The notes: generated from the letters alone by a model not told the origin. DNA of 64,000 bases from Mesorhizobium_G sp049840935 (GCA_049840935.1 JASGJA010000016.1:248001-312000); one strand, 5' to 3'; positions 7,579-17,056 are shown, counted from the first letter of the stretch. Numbers and translations are program-made.

Positions 7579-8985
7579 ATGGCAAAAACACGTGTTCAGT
7601 TCATCTGTCAGGCATGCGGCCAAGTTTCCAACCGTTGGTCGGGCAAGTGCGATGCTTGCGGCGAGTGGAATACGCTTGTTGAAGAAGGCACGGCTGGTGG
7701 AATCGGTGCGGGACCGGCGAGCCTTCGCAGTCCACGCAAGGGTAGGGTGGTTGCTCTCAGCACGCTGTCGGGCGAAATCGAGGACGCGCCGCGCATCGTT
7801 AGCGATATAGGCGAATTGGACCGAGCGACGGGCGGCGGCTTTGTTCGGGGCTCGGCGCTTTTGGTGGGCGGCGATCCGGGCATCGGCAAATCGACGCTTC
7901 TCATGCAGGCTGCGGCGGCGTTGGCGCGTAAGGGCCATCGCATCGTCTATGTTTCGGGCGAAGAGGCTGTCGCGCAAGTGCGTCTGCGCGCGCAGCGGCT
8001 GGGCGCTTCAGATTCTCCGGTCGAGTTGGCCGCCGAAACAAATGTCGAAGATATTTTGGCGACCATCGGCGAGGGCAAGCGGCCGGACCTCGTCATTCTG
8101 GATTCGATCCAGACGCTTTGGACCGATCTTGCTGATTCGGCTCCAGGCACGGTTACGCAGGTTCGCGCATCGGCTCAGGCGGTCATTCGCTATGCGAAAT
8201 CCACAGGCGCAGCGGTGGTCTTGGTTGGCCATGTTACGAAGGAGGGCCAGATTGCTGGTCCGCGCGTGGTGGAGCACATGGTTGATGGCGTGCTCTATTT
8301 CGAGGGCGAAGGTGGCCATCACTACCGCATCCTGCGCACGGTAAAAAATCGCTTCGGTCCTACCGATGAGATTGGCGTGTTCGAAATGTCGGACAAAGGC
8401 TTGCGTGAGGTTGCCAATCCTTCGGAGCTATTTCTAGGCGAACGCCATGCCGCAGCCCCCGGAGCCGCCGTATTTGCAGGCATGGAAGGCACCAGACCGG
8501 TGCTCGTCGAGATTCAGGCACTGGTGGCGCCGTCTCCTCTTGGGACGCCGAGACGCGCCGTGGTGGGGTGGGACAGTTCGCGTCTTTCTATGATCCTCGC
8601 GGTGCTGGAGGCGCATTGCGGCGTCAGGTTTTCCACAAATGATGTGTATCTGAATGTGGCAGGCGGATACCGCATTAGCGAGCCAGCAGCCGATCTGGCG
8701 GTCGCCGCAGCGCTGGTGTCATCGCTCACCGGTCTTGCTCTGCCAGCCGATTGCGTTTATTTCGGCGAAATCAGCCTCTCTGGTGCCGTTCGGCCAGTTG
8801 CGCATGCGCAGCAGCGCCTTAAGGAAGCCAAGAAGCTGGGTTTTGTCCGGGCGATATCGCCGGTCGCCGGTTCGAGGGACGAAGAGCCGGTGCAGGCATC
8901 GGGTGTCACGGAGTTTCAGCCATCGACTTTGGCTGATCTGGTGGCGCGCATTGCTGGATCGAAACGGGGACGCGCGGACGACTGA
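7579..8985 (+). CDS. radA: DNA repair protein RadA
   Basis: RadA is a RecA-like branch migration factor for recombinational repair. The 468-residue protein has an N-terminal C4 zinc finger (C10, C13, C24, C27), Walker A GDPGIGKST at 98-106, the RadA signature KNRFG at 256-260 and a C-terminal Lon-protease-like domain without proteolytic role. Its start is close behind dnaB, suggesting one transcript for replication and repair functions. Confidence 0.97.
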   Translation: MAKTRVQFICQACGQVSNRWSGKCDACGEWNTLVEEGTAGGIGAGPASLRSPRKGRVVALSTLSGEIEDAPRIVSDIGELDRATGGGFVRGSALLVGGDPGIGKSTLLMQAAAALARKGHRIVYVSGEEAVAQVRLRAQRLGASDSPVELAAETNVEDILATIGEGKRPDLVILDSIQTLWTDLADSAPGTVTQVRASAQAVIRYAKSTGAAVVLVGHVTKEGQIAGPRVVEHMVDGVLYFEGEGGHHYRILRTVKNRFGPTDEIGVFEMSDKGLREVANPSELFLGERHAAAPGAAVFAGMEGTRPVLVEIQALVAPSPLGTPRRAVVGWDSSRLSMILAVLEAHCGVRFSTNDVYLNVAGGYRISEPAADLAVAAALVSSLTGLALPADCVYFGEISLSGAVRPVAHAQQRLKEAKKLGFVRAISPVAGSRDEEPVQASGVTEFQPSTLADLVARIAGSKRGRADD

Positions 8986-9008
8986 CCGCATCACGAGGGT
9001 GACCATTC

Positions 9009-9668
9009 ATGCCGATCACGCTGCTTGACGGAATTGTCGTCGGCTTCACGCTGGTTTCAGCGATGTTGGCCATGGTGCGCGGCTTCTCGCGTGAAATACT
9101 CTCCATTGCGTCGTGGGCGGCGGCGGCTGTGGCGGCATATCTGTTTTACAAGCCAGTCATCCCTTATGTGCAGCCCTATATCGGGCATGAGCAGTTGGCC
9201 ATTATCGCGGCGGCGGGCATTGTCTTTCTTGTTGCGCTCATCATCGTGACGCTCATCACGATGAAAATTGCCGATTTCATCATCGACTCACGCATCGGTG
9301 CACTCGATCGTACCCTGGGCTTCCTATATGGCGCGGCCCGCGGCGTTTTGGTCGTCGCTGTTGCGCTGCTTTTCTTCAACTGGCTGGTCGGGTCAAATCC
9401 GCCGCCATGGGTCCAGAATGCAAAGTCAGCCCCCTTGCTCAATAGCGTTGGTGCCTGGATCGAGGGTCTGATGCCGGACGATCCGGAGAATTCAATTCTC
9501 AAGAAATTGAAGCCCGGTTCTGGTGCCCCCGCAGAGGGTGAGCAGGCTGCGCCATCAGAAGGCGCAACCGAGACACCGCCAGCAGACGGCGGGGCGGATC
9601 AGGCACCCGCTGACGGTGGTGCTGATGCACCCGCCGATGATGCGGTGCCACCTGCGACAAACAATTAG
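9009..9668 (+). CDS. cvpA: CvpA family inner membrane protein
   Basis: The 219-residue protein has four membrane segments (about 5-25, 30-48, 60-85, 105-125) and the family pattern MVRGFSREILSIASWAAA and GALDRTLGFLYGAARGVLVV. CvpA was first linked to colicin V production and is often found beside purF, as here. The last 60 residues are a low-complexity acidic tail rich in Pro, Ala and Gly with repeated PADGGAD-like units, probably disordered and exposed to one face of the membrane. Confidence 0.92.
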   Translation: MPITLLDGIVVGFTLVSAMLAMVRGFSREILSIASWAAAAVAAYLFYKPVIPYVQPYIGHEQLAIIAAAGIVFLVALIIVTLITMKIADFIIDSRIGALDRTLGFLYGAARGVLVVAVALLFFNWLVGSNPPPWVQNAKSAPLLNSVGAWIEGLMPDDPENSILKKLKPGSGAPAEGEQAAPSEGATETPPADGGADQAPADGGADAPADDAVPPATNN

Positions 9669-9737
9669 CTCGAACATTTGCGGATAGCGCACTATATAGG
9701 CGCTTTCCGCTCCCGCGGTTTCCCGCAACGAGGCTTG

Positions 9738-11213
9738 ATGGTGATGGTTGATTCTGGCGCGACGCTCTCCGCCGAAGCGGATGATCATTTTCATGACGAA
9801 TGCGGTGTGTTCGGCATTCTCGGACGGCAGGACGCAGCCGCCATCGTCACGCTTGGCCTGCATGCCCTGCAGCACCGTGGTCAGGAAGCGGCCGGCATCG
9901 TGTCTTTTGATGGCAGTCAATTTCACATTGAGCGGCACGTCGGCCTGATCGGCGATACGTTCACGAAGCAATCGGTGCTTGATCGTTTGCCGGGCAGCCG
10001 CGCTATTGGCCATACGCGCTACGCGACAACCGGCGGTGCGGGGCTGCGCAACATCCAGCCGTTTTTTGCAGAACTGTCGGATGGCGGGTTCGCCGTTGCC
10101 CATAACGGCAATCTCACCAATGCCATGACCGTGCAGCGGGTTTTGCAAAAGCAGGGCTCAATTTTTTCATCGACTTCGGACACCGAAACGATCTTGCATC
10201 TTGTCGCGACGAGCAAAGAGCGGGACCTCAACGCGCGCTTCATCGATGCGGTGCGTCAGGTGGAAGGCGCATTCTCTCTTGTGGCTTTGTCTTCCAAAAA
10301 GATGATCGGATGCAGAGACCCGCTCGGCATTCGTCCGCTCGTGCTCGGCGATCTGGATGGCGCTTGGATTCTCGCATCGGAAACCTGCGCTCTGGACATC
10401 ATCGGCGCTCGCTTTGTCCGTGACATCAAGCCGGGTGAAATGGTTGTGATCACGTCGAAGGGCATCGAAAGCCTGTTTCCGTTCGAGCCCGTTAAATCGC
10501 GCTTCTGCATCTTCGAGTACGTTTATTTCGCTCGACCGGATTCGATTGTCGAAGGCCTGAATGTTTACGACGCGCGCAAGCGCATCGGGGCGGAACTTGC
10601 CATTGAAAATCCTGTTGAAGCGGACGTTGTGGTTCCGGTGCCAGATTCTGGAACGCCTGCCGCTATTGGCTTCTCGCAGGAAGCAGGCATCCCGTTTGAA
10701 CTCGGCATCATTCGCAATCATTATGTGGGCCGCACCTTCATTCAGCCGGGCGATGCAATCCGTCACATGGGCGTGAAGCTTAAGCACAATGCAAACCGCC
10801 GTATAATCGAGGGCAAGCGCGTTGTGCTCGTGGACGATTCTATCGTGCGCGGCACCACCAGTCAGAAGATCGTGCAGATGGTTCGAGATGCGGGTGCGAA
10901 AGAAGTGCACATGCGCATCGCTTCGCCGCCCACGCGTTCCTCCTGCTACTATGGCGTGGATACGCCGGAAAAGGCGAAGCTGCTGGCTTCGCGGATGTCT
11001 GTCGAAGAGATGGCCGAGTTCATCAGGGTCGACTCTCTCGGTTTCCTTTCGTTGGAAGGGCTTTATCGTGCGGTGGGTGAACCGAGGCGCAATAACGAGC
11101 AGCCACAGTTTTGCGATGCCTGTTTCTCCACCGAATACCCAACGCGCCTCGCGGATATCGAAGGCTCCGACAATGTCCGGACCCTTTCCCTGCTGGCAAC
11201 AGGCGGCCAGTAA
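9738..11213 (+). CDS. purF: Amidophosphoribosyltransferase
   Basis: PurF makes 5-phosphoribosylamine from PRPP and glutamine, the first committed step of purine synthesis. The glutaminase nucleophile is Cys22 in DECGVFG, exposed by removal of a short propeptide, and the PRPP loop VLVDDSIVRGTT is at 363-374. Cys residues in the C-terminal part (SSCYYGVDT, QFCDACFST) fit the iron-sulfur type enzyme. I prefer ATG 9738, preceded by ACGAGG, over an upstream in-frame start at 9678 that would add 20 unlikely residues; ATG 9744 is also possible. Confidence 0.95.
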   Translation: MVMVDSGATLSAEADDHFHDECGVFGILGRQDAAAIVTLGLHALQHRGQEAAGIVSFDGSQFHIERHVGLIGDTFTKQSVLDRLPGSRAIGHTRYATTGGAGLRNIQPFFAELSDGGFAVAHNGNLTNAMTVQRVLQKQGSIFSSTSDTETILHLVATSKERDLNARFIDAVRQVEGAFSLVALSSKKMIGCRDPLGIRPLVLGDLDGAWILASETCALDIIGARFVRDIKPGEMVVITSKGIESLFPFEPVKSRFCIFEYVYFARPDSIVEGLNVYDARKRIGAELAIENPVEADVVVPVPDSGTPAAIGFSQEAGIPFELGIIRNHYVGRTFIQPGDAIRHMGVKLKHNANRRIIEGKRVVLVDDSIVRGTTSQKIVQMVRDAGAKEVHMRIASPPTRSSCYYGVDTPEKAKLLASRMSVEEMAEFIRVDSLGFLSLEGLYRAVGEPRRNNEQPQFCDACFSTEYPTRLADIEGSDNVRTLSLLATGGQ

Positions 11214-11222
11214 AAGGATCGC

Positions 11223-11981
11223 ATGAGCACTCCGGATCTGACCAATCGTATCGCGCTGGTAACGGGCGCTTCTCGCGGCATCGGCTATAATATCGCCAAG
11301 CAACTGGCGGCGGCGGGGGCGCATGTTATTGCGGTTGCGCGTACCGTTGGTGGCCTTGAGGATCTGGACGACGAGATCAAGCAGGAGCGCGCTCGTACGG
11401 GCAAAGGCGAGGCTACGCTGGTACCGCTCGATCTGGCGGATATGCAGGGCATAGATCGCCTCGGCGGCGCGATTAATGACCGCTGGGGCAAGCTGGATAT
11501 TCTGGTAGCTAACGCGGGCGTGCTGGGCACCATTTCGCCGGTTGGGCATGTCGAGTCTAAGGTGTTCGAGAAGGTGATGAACATCAACGTCACCTCGACA
11601 TGGCGTCTGATTCGCTCGGTTGACCCGCTGTTGCGAAAATCCGACGCGGGCCGCGCGATTCTCTTGTCTTCCGGTGCAGCGCATTCGGCGCGTGCGTTCT
11701 GGGCGCCCTACGCGGCTTCCAAGGCTGCTGTCGAGGCGATGGCACGGTCATGGGCGGATGAAGCTAAAACCTTCTCGCTGCGCGTCAATTCTGTTGATCC
11801 AGGCCGTACCCGCACCGCAATGCGAGCGCAAGCTGCGCCCGGCGAAGACCCGCTTTCTCTGCCACATCCATCCGAAATTGCCGCACGCATCGTGCCGCTC
11901 GCAGACCCGGCGCTACAACGCACCGGCGAAATCTATCAGGCCCAGCCTGATCGTTGGGTCCGCTACCAGATGCCGGCCTGA
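11223..11981 (+). CDS. SDR family NAD(P)-dependent oxidoreductase
   Basis: This is a classical short-chain dehydrogenase of 252 residues. It shows the cofactor motif TGASRGIG (14-21), the NAG motif in VANAGVLG, and the catalytic Tyr163 and Lys167 in YAASK. Its substrate cannot be told from the sequence. It starts nine bases after purF and is probably on the same transcript; the same neighbour follows purF in several Hyphomicrobiales. Confidence 0.9.
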   Translation: MSTPDLTNRIALVTGASRGIGYNIAKQLAAAGAHVIAVARTVGGLEDLDDEIKQERARTGKGEATLVPLDLADMQGIDRLGGAINDRWGKLDILVANAGVLGTISPVGHVESKVFEKVMNINVTSTWRLIRSVDPLLRKSDAGRAILLSSGAAHSARAFWAPYAASKAAVEAMARSWADEAKTFSLRVNSVDPGRTRTAMRAQAAPGEDPLSLPHPSEIAARIVPLADPALQRTGEIYQAQPDRWVRYQMPA

Positions 11982-12055
11982 ACAATCCAGACAGGGTTGA
12001 CCGCCCACAATCAGCCGTTAACTTGTCTGCGGCGGGTGCGGTTGGGAGGTTTCGG

Positions 12056-12751
12056 ATGGTCCTGACAGGCAAGATCCTGCTGTTTTTGGTTGTGGCCTAT
12101 GCTGCCTGTTCAGGCTGGCTCGTCCATCAGTTAGGAATTTCTTTCAGGCAGGCAATTTTCTATCTTCCGCTAAAGCTGCTTTACCGAATTAACGACAGCA
12201 GCATTCCCGGCATCCGCTCTGCTCCGTCGCCTGTTGTTTATGTCGTGAGCCATCGTTCACGGCTCGAACCCGCTCTGGCGTTGTCGCTGCTACCAGACGA
12301 CACGTTGCACATTCTCGATGCGCATTCCGCCCATTCGGGCTGGCTTGAGCCGTATCGTGAGCTTGCGCGCACGATTTCGTTCAACGCCGAACATCTGTTT
12401 GTGAACCGTAGGCTGGTTCGTCACTTGCGCGGGGGAGGTAGGCTCGCGGTTTACCTGCCTGATGGTATCCAGCCCGATACAAAGGAATTCAGACTTTATC
12501 GCGCGATCAGCCGGATTGCGGACAGCGGCCGCGCATCTATTGTTCCCCTGCATTTCGAGGGCACGCGATTTACCGCCTCCGCCTTCGTCAAGCCCGTGGA
12601 CAGGAAGCTTTTCCCGCAAATTCGGGTTGTGGCGCTACCCGCGAAAACAATTATCGAATTGGCGGAAATCAGCGGGCAGCGAGGAACCTCACATGCGCTC
12701 TATGCGCGCCTGAATGAGGTACGGGAACCTGAAAAGGCGAAAGCGGCCTGA
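12056..12751 (+). CDS. PlsC-like acyltransferase with variant HX4E motif
   Basis: This 231-residue protein has one N-terminal membrane segment (about 5-22) followed by a lysophospholipid acyltransferase-type domain. The closest pattern I recognise is the acyltransferase domain of Aas: a histidine motif, a PEGR-like stretch (YLPDGIQP) and the end DRKLFPQIRV. The usual catalytic HX4D reads HRSRLE here (H66 to E71), with glutamate for aspartate. GGGAGG at 12044-12049 supports the ATG at 12056; an upstream in-frame start lies within the SDR gene. Substrates are probably a lysophospholipid and an acyl donor, but this is inference. Confidence 0.72.
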   Translation: MVLTGKILLFLVVAYAACSGWLVHQLGISFRQAIFYLPLKLLYRINDSSIPGIRSAPSPVVYVVSHRSRLEPALALSLLPDDTLHILDAHSAHSGWLEPYRELARTISFNAEHLFVNRRLVRHLRGGGRLAVYLPDGIQPDTKEFRLYRAISRIADSGRASIVPLHFEGTRFTASAFVKPVDRKLFPQIRVVALPAKTIIELAEISGQRGTSHALYARLNEVREPEKAKAA

Positions 12752-12763
12752 TTTTCCGCCAGC

Positions 12764-14687
12764 CTAAACTCCGCTTGGCTTTGGCAGGTTCGGGAAGAAC
12801 GCGTTCGTTCGCCACGCCTTGCCGAACATCGAATCGTACTGCAACAACCGATAATCGTTGATTTCCGGATCGACGTCCTTGTCGCGCGCCCAGTCCGGCG
12901 TCGGCTTGCCTTCCGCATCGACTAGCAAATGCCGCTCGACCACGTGATATTTGACGTTCAACTCGCCGAGGAAGCCAGTGTAGTACGGATGCGTTATCCC
13001 TGCGGTTTTAAGCACGTACAAGGGCAGGAACGCGGGGCTCACCGTGCCGATGTCCTGCACCGGCCCAGTTTTGTTTGACCACACGACCAGCGGAGTTTCC
13101 CGGTGGAGCGCCAGCGCATCCGGTGGTTCGCGGCGATCCGGCACGGGCTCCTTGAGGAACTTCGTTTCCACATAACCGAGATTGAGCGGAGGCAGATGGT
13201 CGCCGAAGAACGCGATAATTGTAGGCCGCTCGCGTTTCTGAGCCCAATCCATCAGGCGCTTCAGTTCCTTGTCTGCATCATGCGCGCCCTCGGCATAGGA
13301 AAGAATAGACTGGCGCGTGGGCTCGGTTGTCGAGGCGGACACCTTGATCACCGGATCGGGATAGCGATATGGCTCATAAGGGCCGTGGCTTTGCAAACTC
13401 ACTGCAAAATAGAAGAATGGCCGTTCGGTCTGGTCCGCGCGGCGAATGATTTCCTCGGTCAGCGATTCGTCAGAAACCAGCGGCCCGCGAGCCTTCATTG
13501 GCGGCAAATTTTCGATGGAATAAAAGTGGTCGAACCCAAAGGCATCGTAAACCGCCTTGCGGTTCCAGAACCATCCCTCGAACGGATGAATCGCCATCGT
13601 CTCATAGCCTTCCGAGCGGAAGAAGCTGGCGAGCGACGGCACCGCTTTGCGCACATATTGCTGGTATGGAATGCTTCCATAAGGAAGGAATGCGTTGGAA
13701 AAACCGGTCAGTGCTTCAAACTCGACATTGGCGGTCATGCCACCGAACTCCGGTGAAAACACATGGCCCGAATGTGCCGCGCGTACATTTGGGATCGGGT
13801 CTGGCGTAAATGTCACTCCGGGCAGCCGAGTCGGATCCCAAAAGGATTCGCTCATCACGATGATGATGTCGGGCTTTTGCTCAGGCAGAATGATCGAGGC
13901 GCCATCCGGCGGTGCGATGTCTGCCATCGCCTTTTCCGTATAGCCTTGAGGCGCGTTCACCTTGGCCATTGGCACATTCATGGCGAATGCCAGCGCAAAG
14001 CCGTTGGACGCGTAATTTTCCTTCTGGTCCCACATTATGGGAATGATTTGGAGCCGGTCGCGGGTCCATGAAAACGTCGCGTAATCCATTATCGAGACGA
14101 AAAACGCGAGCGCTGGCACGGCCACCGTGAGTCGCCAAATGCGGCTCCTTCGGCTGATTTTGGGTCCGTTTCGCCGCCAAAACCGCCACATCGCCACCAG
14201 CACCGAAATCGCGGCCACCCCGACCACCACCATCGCCACGGCGAGCCACGGGCGGTCGCGCACCAGTAAGCGGCATGAGTTCCATGATCTGCCGGGAATA
14301 CAGGAAATCAGTCGGATAGAGAGGATCGCCCAGATAATGCGCTTTTTGATGGCCAATAAAGGCGAGAAGAAGCGTCAGCGGCGCGACGATCAAAATGCCG
14401 ATATGCCTGCGCGCAAAAATCGCGTCCAGCAATGTCAACACCAAAGTGAAAACGATAATGGTTGTCCAACCGGGCTTAAAGGGCTGAAAAAAGAAATAAA
14501 CCGTCGAAATAAAATCGCCGCGCGCAACAAGCTCGATAAGAAACACCAGCGCGGCCGATAATAGCACGGATGCGCCAAAAGCACGGAAGGCTTCGCGAGC
14601 CTGCCGCGATCTAATCAGCCGCGTCATTTTCGCGAAAAACCCTGCATTTGCAGGTATATTCCCAATTTCGACTTGCTTACGCTCCAC
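12764..14687 (-). pseudogene. LTA synthase family phosphoglycerol transferase, frameshifted as sequenced
   Basis: This sulfatase-fold enzyme moves phosphoglycerol from phosphatidylglycerol to an extracytoplasmic acceptor. The N-terminal part, from GTG 14687 with AGGAG six bases upstream, has several membrane segments. The periplasmic catalytic domain shows SESFWDP, GGMTANVEFEALTG (likely Thr nucleophile and metal ligand) and FFGDHLPP. The frame breaks near 14267: after MELMPL the protein continues as LVRDRPWL in the next frame, which fits one inserted base. Repaired length would be about 640 residues. In Sinorhizobium a related enzyme, CgmB, decorates cyclic beta-glucans, and that is the most natural role here, though not proven. 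Confidence 0.8.
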
Positions 14688-14722
14688 CCTGAACTCCTAA
14701 GACAGTCGGCTTTGTAATCAAA

Positions 14723-14740
14723 CTGTCATGCCTATGTCAC
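14723..14740 (+). promoter_or_regulatory. Pho-box-like site
   Basis: CTGTCAT (14723-14729), four bases, then ATGTCAC (14734-14740) fits the 7-4-7 direct repeat bound by PhoB, with two mismatches in the second half. It lies 36 bases upstream of the phosphoglycerol transferase start but points toward fabD. Only a sequence match supports it. Confidence 0.3.
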
Positions 14741-14899
14741 AAATGCAGCTTTTTGGCGGAATTGAGAAGAGCGCATTTTGTTCCATCCAAAATATACAAT
14801 CGGCTAAGATTCAGGCCGCTGGTGAGCGCCGGTCGCTCTTGACTTGCTGGGAAGCATGAAGTCAGACGTTTCCAACAAAAATTCAGGGCAGGAAGAACA

Positions 14900-15835
14900 A
14901 TGTCGATCGCTTTCACCTTTCCGGGGCAGGGCAGTCAGGCCGTTGGTATGGGGAAAGACCTTGCCGAGCGTTTCCCGGCGGCGCGCGCGGTTTTTGAAGA
15001 GGTCGACGAGGCGCTTGCGCAGCGGCTTTCGCACATCATGTGGGAAGGCCCGGAAGAAACGCTGACATTGACTGCTAACGCACAGCCCGCGTTGATGGCT
15101 GTTTCGCTTGCAGCTATCCGGGCGCTCGAATCGCAGGGCTTTGTGCTGGCCGACAAGATTGCTTACGTGGCAGGTCATTCGCTTGGCGAATATTCCGCAC
15201 TTGCGGCAGCGGGAATGTTCTCGATTGCCGATACGGCCCGTCTCCTGCGCATTCGCGGCAATGCGATGCAGGCTGCAGTGCCGGTGGGCGAGGGCGCCAT
15301 GGCTGCCATAATTGGACTTGAGCAGTCGGATGTTGAAGCCGCCTGCACGGAAGCTGGCGCAGGTGTGCAAATCGCCAACGACAATGGCGGTGGCCAGCTT
15401 GTAATTTCCGGTGCGAAGCCGGTGGTGGAACATGCCGCCCGCATCTGCACGGAAAAGGGCGCAAAGCGGGCCATTATGCTGCCGGTGTCCGCGCCGTTCC
15501 ACTCGGAATTGATGGCTCCAGCCGCCGAAGCGATGCGGGAAGCGCTGGCGGAGGTCGCTCGGCGCGCGCCTGCGGTTCCAGTTATCCCCAACGTATTGGT
15601 CGCTCCGGCCACCGAGCCTGATGAGATCGCGGCGCGGTTGGTTGCGCAGGTAACGGGCCGTGTGCGGTGGCGTGAGACAATTGAGTGGTTCGGCGAAAAT
15701 GGCGTTACGACGCTTTATGAAATCGGCTCCGGCAAGGTGCTTTCCGGGCTTGCGAGGCGCATAAACCGCGATATTGCGACTGCAAATGTTGGCACGGCGG
15801 CGGAAGTCGAGGCGGCTTTGGCCGCGCTTGCCTGA
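14900..15835 (+). CDS. fabD: Malonyl-CoA--ACP transacylase
   Basis: FabD loads malonyl groups onto acyl carrier protein for type II fatty acid synthesis. The 311-residue protein starts with the FabD signature FTFPGQGSQAVGMG. The nucleophile is Ser94 in GHSLGE and the catalytic histidine is His201 in SAPFHSE. AGGAAG precedes the ATG. It is the first gene of the fabD-fabG-acpP-fabF cluster, with fabG 26 bases downstream. Confidence 0.97.
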   Translation: MSIAFTFPGQGSQAVGMGKDLAERFPAARAVFEEVDEALAQRLSHIMWEGPEETLTLTANAQPALMAVSLAAIRALESQGFVLADKIAYVAGHSLGEYSALAAAGMFSIADTARLLRIRGNAMQAAVPVGEGAMAAIIGLEQSDVEAACTEAGAGVQIANDNGGGQLVISGAKPVVEHAARICTEKGAKRAIMLPVSAPFHSELMAPAAEAMREALAEVARRAPAVPVIPNVLVAPATEPDEIAARLVAQVTGRVRWRETIEWFGENGVTTLYEIGSGKVLSGLARRINRDIATANVGTAAEVEAALAALA

Positions 15836-15861
15836 AACAACAACAGGATTGGATCGCAGAA

Positions 15862-16599
15862 ATGTTCGAGCTGACGGGACGTAAGGCGCTGGTAACGGGC
15901 GCTACGGGCGGCATTGGTGAGGCAATCGCTCGCGCGCTTCACGCGCAGGGTGCAACGGTCGGTCTGCATGGTACGCGGGCTGAAAAGCTTGAATCCCTTG
16001 CTGGCGAGCTTGGCGACAGGGTCAAAATATTCCCGGCCAATTTGTCGGATCGCGACGCAGTGAAGGCGCTGGGCCAGAAGGCCGAGGCCGATCTGGAGGG
16101 CGTTGATATTCTCGTGAACAATGCGGGTATCACCAAGGACGGCCTTTTCGTGCGCATGTCTGATGCCGATTGGGATTCGGTCATTGAGGTCAATCTCACC
16201 GCTGTTTTCCGGCTTACCCGCGAACTTACGCATCCAATGATGCGCCGCCGCTTTGGCCGCATCATCAACATCACCTCGGTTGTAGGCGTTACCGGCAATC
16301 CTGGTCAGGCAAATTATTGCGCGTCGAAAGCGGGTATGATCGGTTTCAGCAAGTCGCTCGCGCAGGAGATCGCGACGCGGAATGTCACTGTAAACTGCGT
16401 TGCACCGGGCTTCATCGAATCTGCCATGACGGACAAGTTGAACGACAAGCAGAAAGAGGCAATCATGGGTGCAATTCCCGCCCGGCGTATGGGAACGGGT
16501 GACGAAGTTGCTTCCGCAGTCGCTTATCTCGCGTCAAATGAAGCCGGTTACGTGACGGGCCAGACCTTGCATGTGAACGGCGGCATGGCCATGATCTGA
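15862..16599 (+). CDS. fabG: 3-oxoacyl-ACP reductase
   Basis: FabG reduces 3-ketoacyl-ACP with NADPH. The 245-residue SDR protein has TGATGGIG (12-19), the NNAG motif in LVNNAGITKD and the catalytic Tyr152 and Lys156 in YCASK, and ends VNGGMAMI, as FabG proteins do. Its position between fabD and acpP separates it from the unassigned SDR near purF. Confidence 0.97.
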   Translation: MFELTGRKALVTGATGGIGEAIARALHAQGATVGLHGTRAEKLESLAGELGDRVKIFPANLSDRDAVKALGQKAEADLEGVDILVNNAGITKDGLFVRMSDADWDSVIEVNLTAVFRLTRELTHPMMRRRFGRIINITSVVGVTGNPGQANYCASKAGMIGFSKSLAQEIATRNVTVNCVAPGFIESAMTDKLNDKQKEAIMGAIPARRMGTGDEVASAVAYLASNEAGYVTGQTLHVNGGMAMI

Positions 16600-16746
16600 C
16601 AAGAAATGCGCTGCAACAGGGCAAAACACCCTGTGTGCAAGCCGAAACTGCGGTGTCACGGGCTTTTACAGATGGAAATTTTCGTGTAATCGGCGTGGCG
16701 AGAAAGTAAGGCGCGAAGCTGGTTCGTCCGGCTTGCAAGACAAAAT

Positions 16747-16781
16747 GTTAGCGCTTGATTAGCGGCAATGGGGCCGCTAAC
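16747..16781 (+). promoter_or_regulatory. Alternative hairpins in the acpP leader
   Basis: TTAGCGGC (16759-16766) pairs with GCCGCTAA (16773-16780). The upstream GTTAGCG (16747-16753) can pair with the same CGCTAAC (16775-16781), so the two stems exclude each other. The element ends 39 bases before the acpP ATG, inside a 220-base gap that also holds ACAGGG/CCCTGT (16616-16634). It may tune acpP expression, which must exceed that of its neighbours. Confidence 0.35.
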
Positions 16782-16819
16782 GAAAGACAAACAACAGCAC
16801 TGGAATAAGGATTGCCTAC

Positions 16820-17056
16820 ATGAGCGATACCGCAGAACGCGTCAAAAAGATCGTCGTCGAGCATCTTGGCGTTGATGCCGACAAGGTCACCGAAGGCGCG
16901 AGCTTCATCGACGATCTGGGCGCAGACAGCCTCGACACCGTCGAGCTCGTGATGGCCTTCGAGGAAGAGTTCGGCGTTGAGATCCCGGACGATGCCGCTG
17001 AAACGATCCTCACCGTCGGCGACGCGGTGAAGTTCATCGACAAGGCCTCTGCTTGA
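16820..17056 (+). CDS. acpP: Acyl carrier protein
   Basis: AcpP carries growing acyl chains on a 4'-phosphopantetheine arm. The 78-residue acidic protein has the attachment site Ser37 in GADSLDTVE. The surrounding helices (VEHLGVDADKV, VELVMAFEEEFGVEIPDD) match the family closely. The 220-base gap upstream suggests a separate promoter, in keeping with its high demand. fabF starts 24 bases downstream. Confidence 0.98.
   Translation: MSDTAERVKKIVVEHLGVDADKVTEGASFIDDLGADSLDTVELVMAFEEEFGVEIPDDAAETILTVGDAVKFIDKASA

Noticed and set aside
10167..11684. A 505-residue minus-strand open frame opposite purF
   Set aside because: It is the antisense shadow of a well-conserved gene in GC-rich DNA and has no domain-like content.
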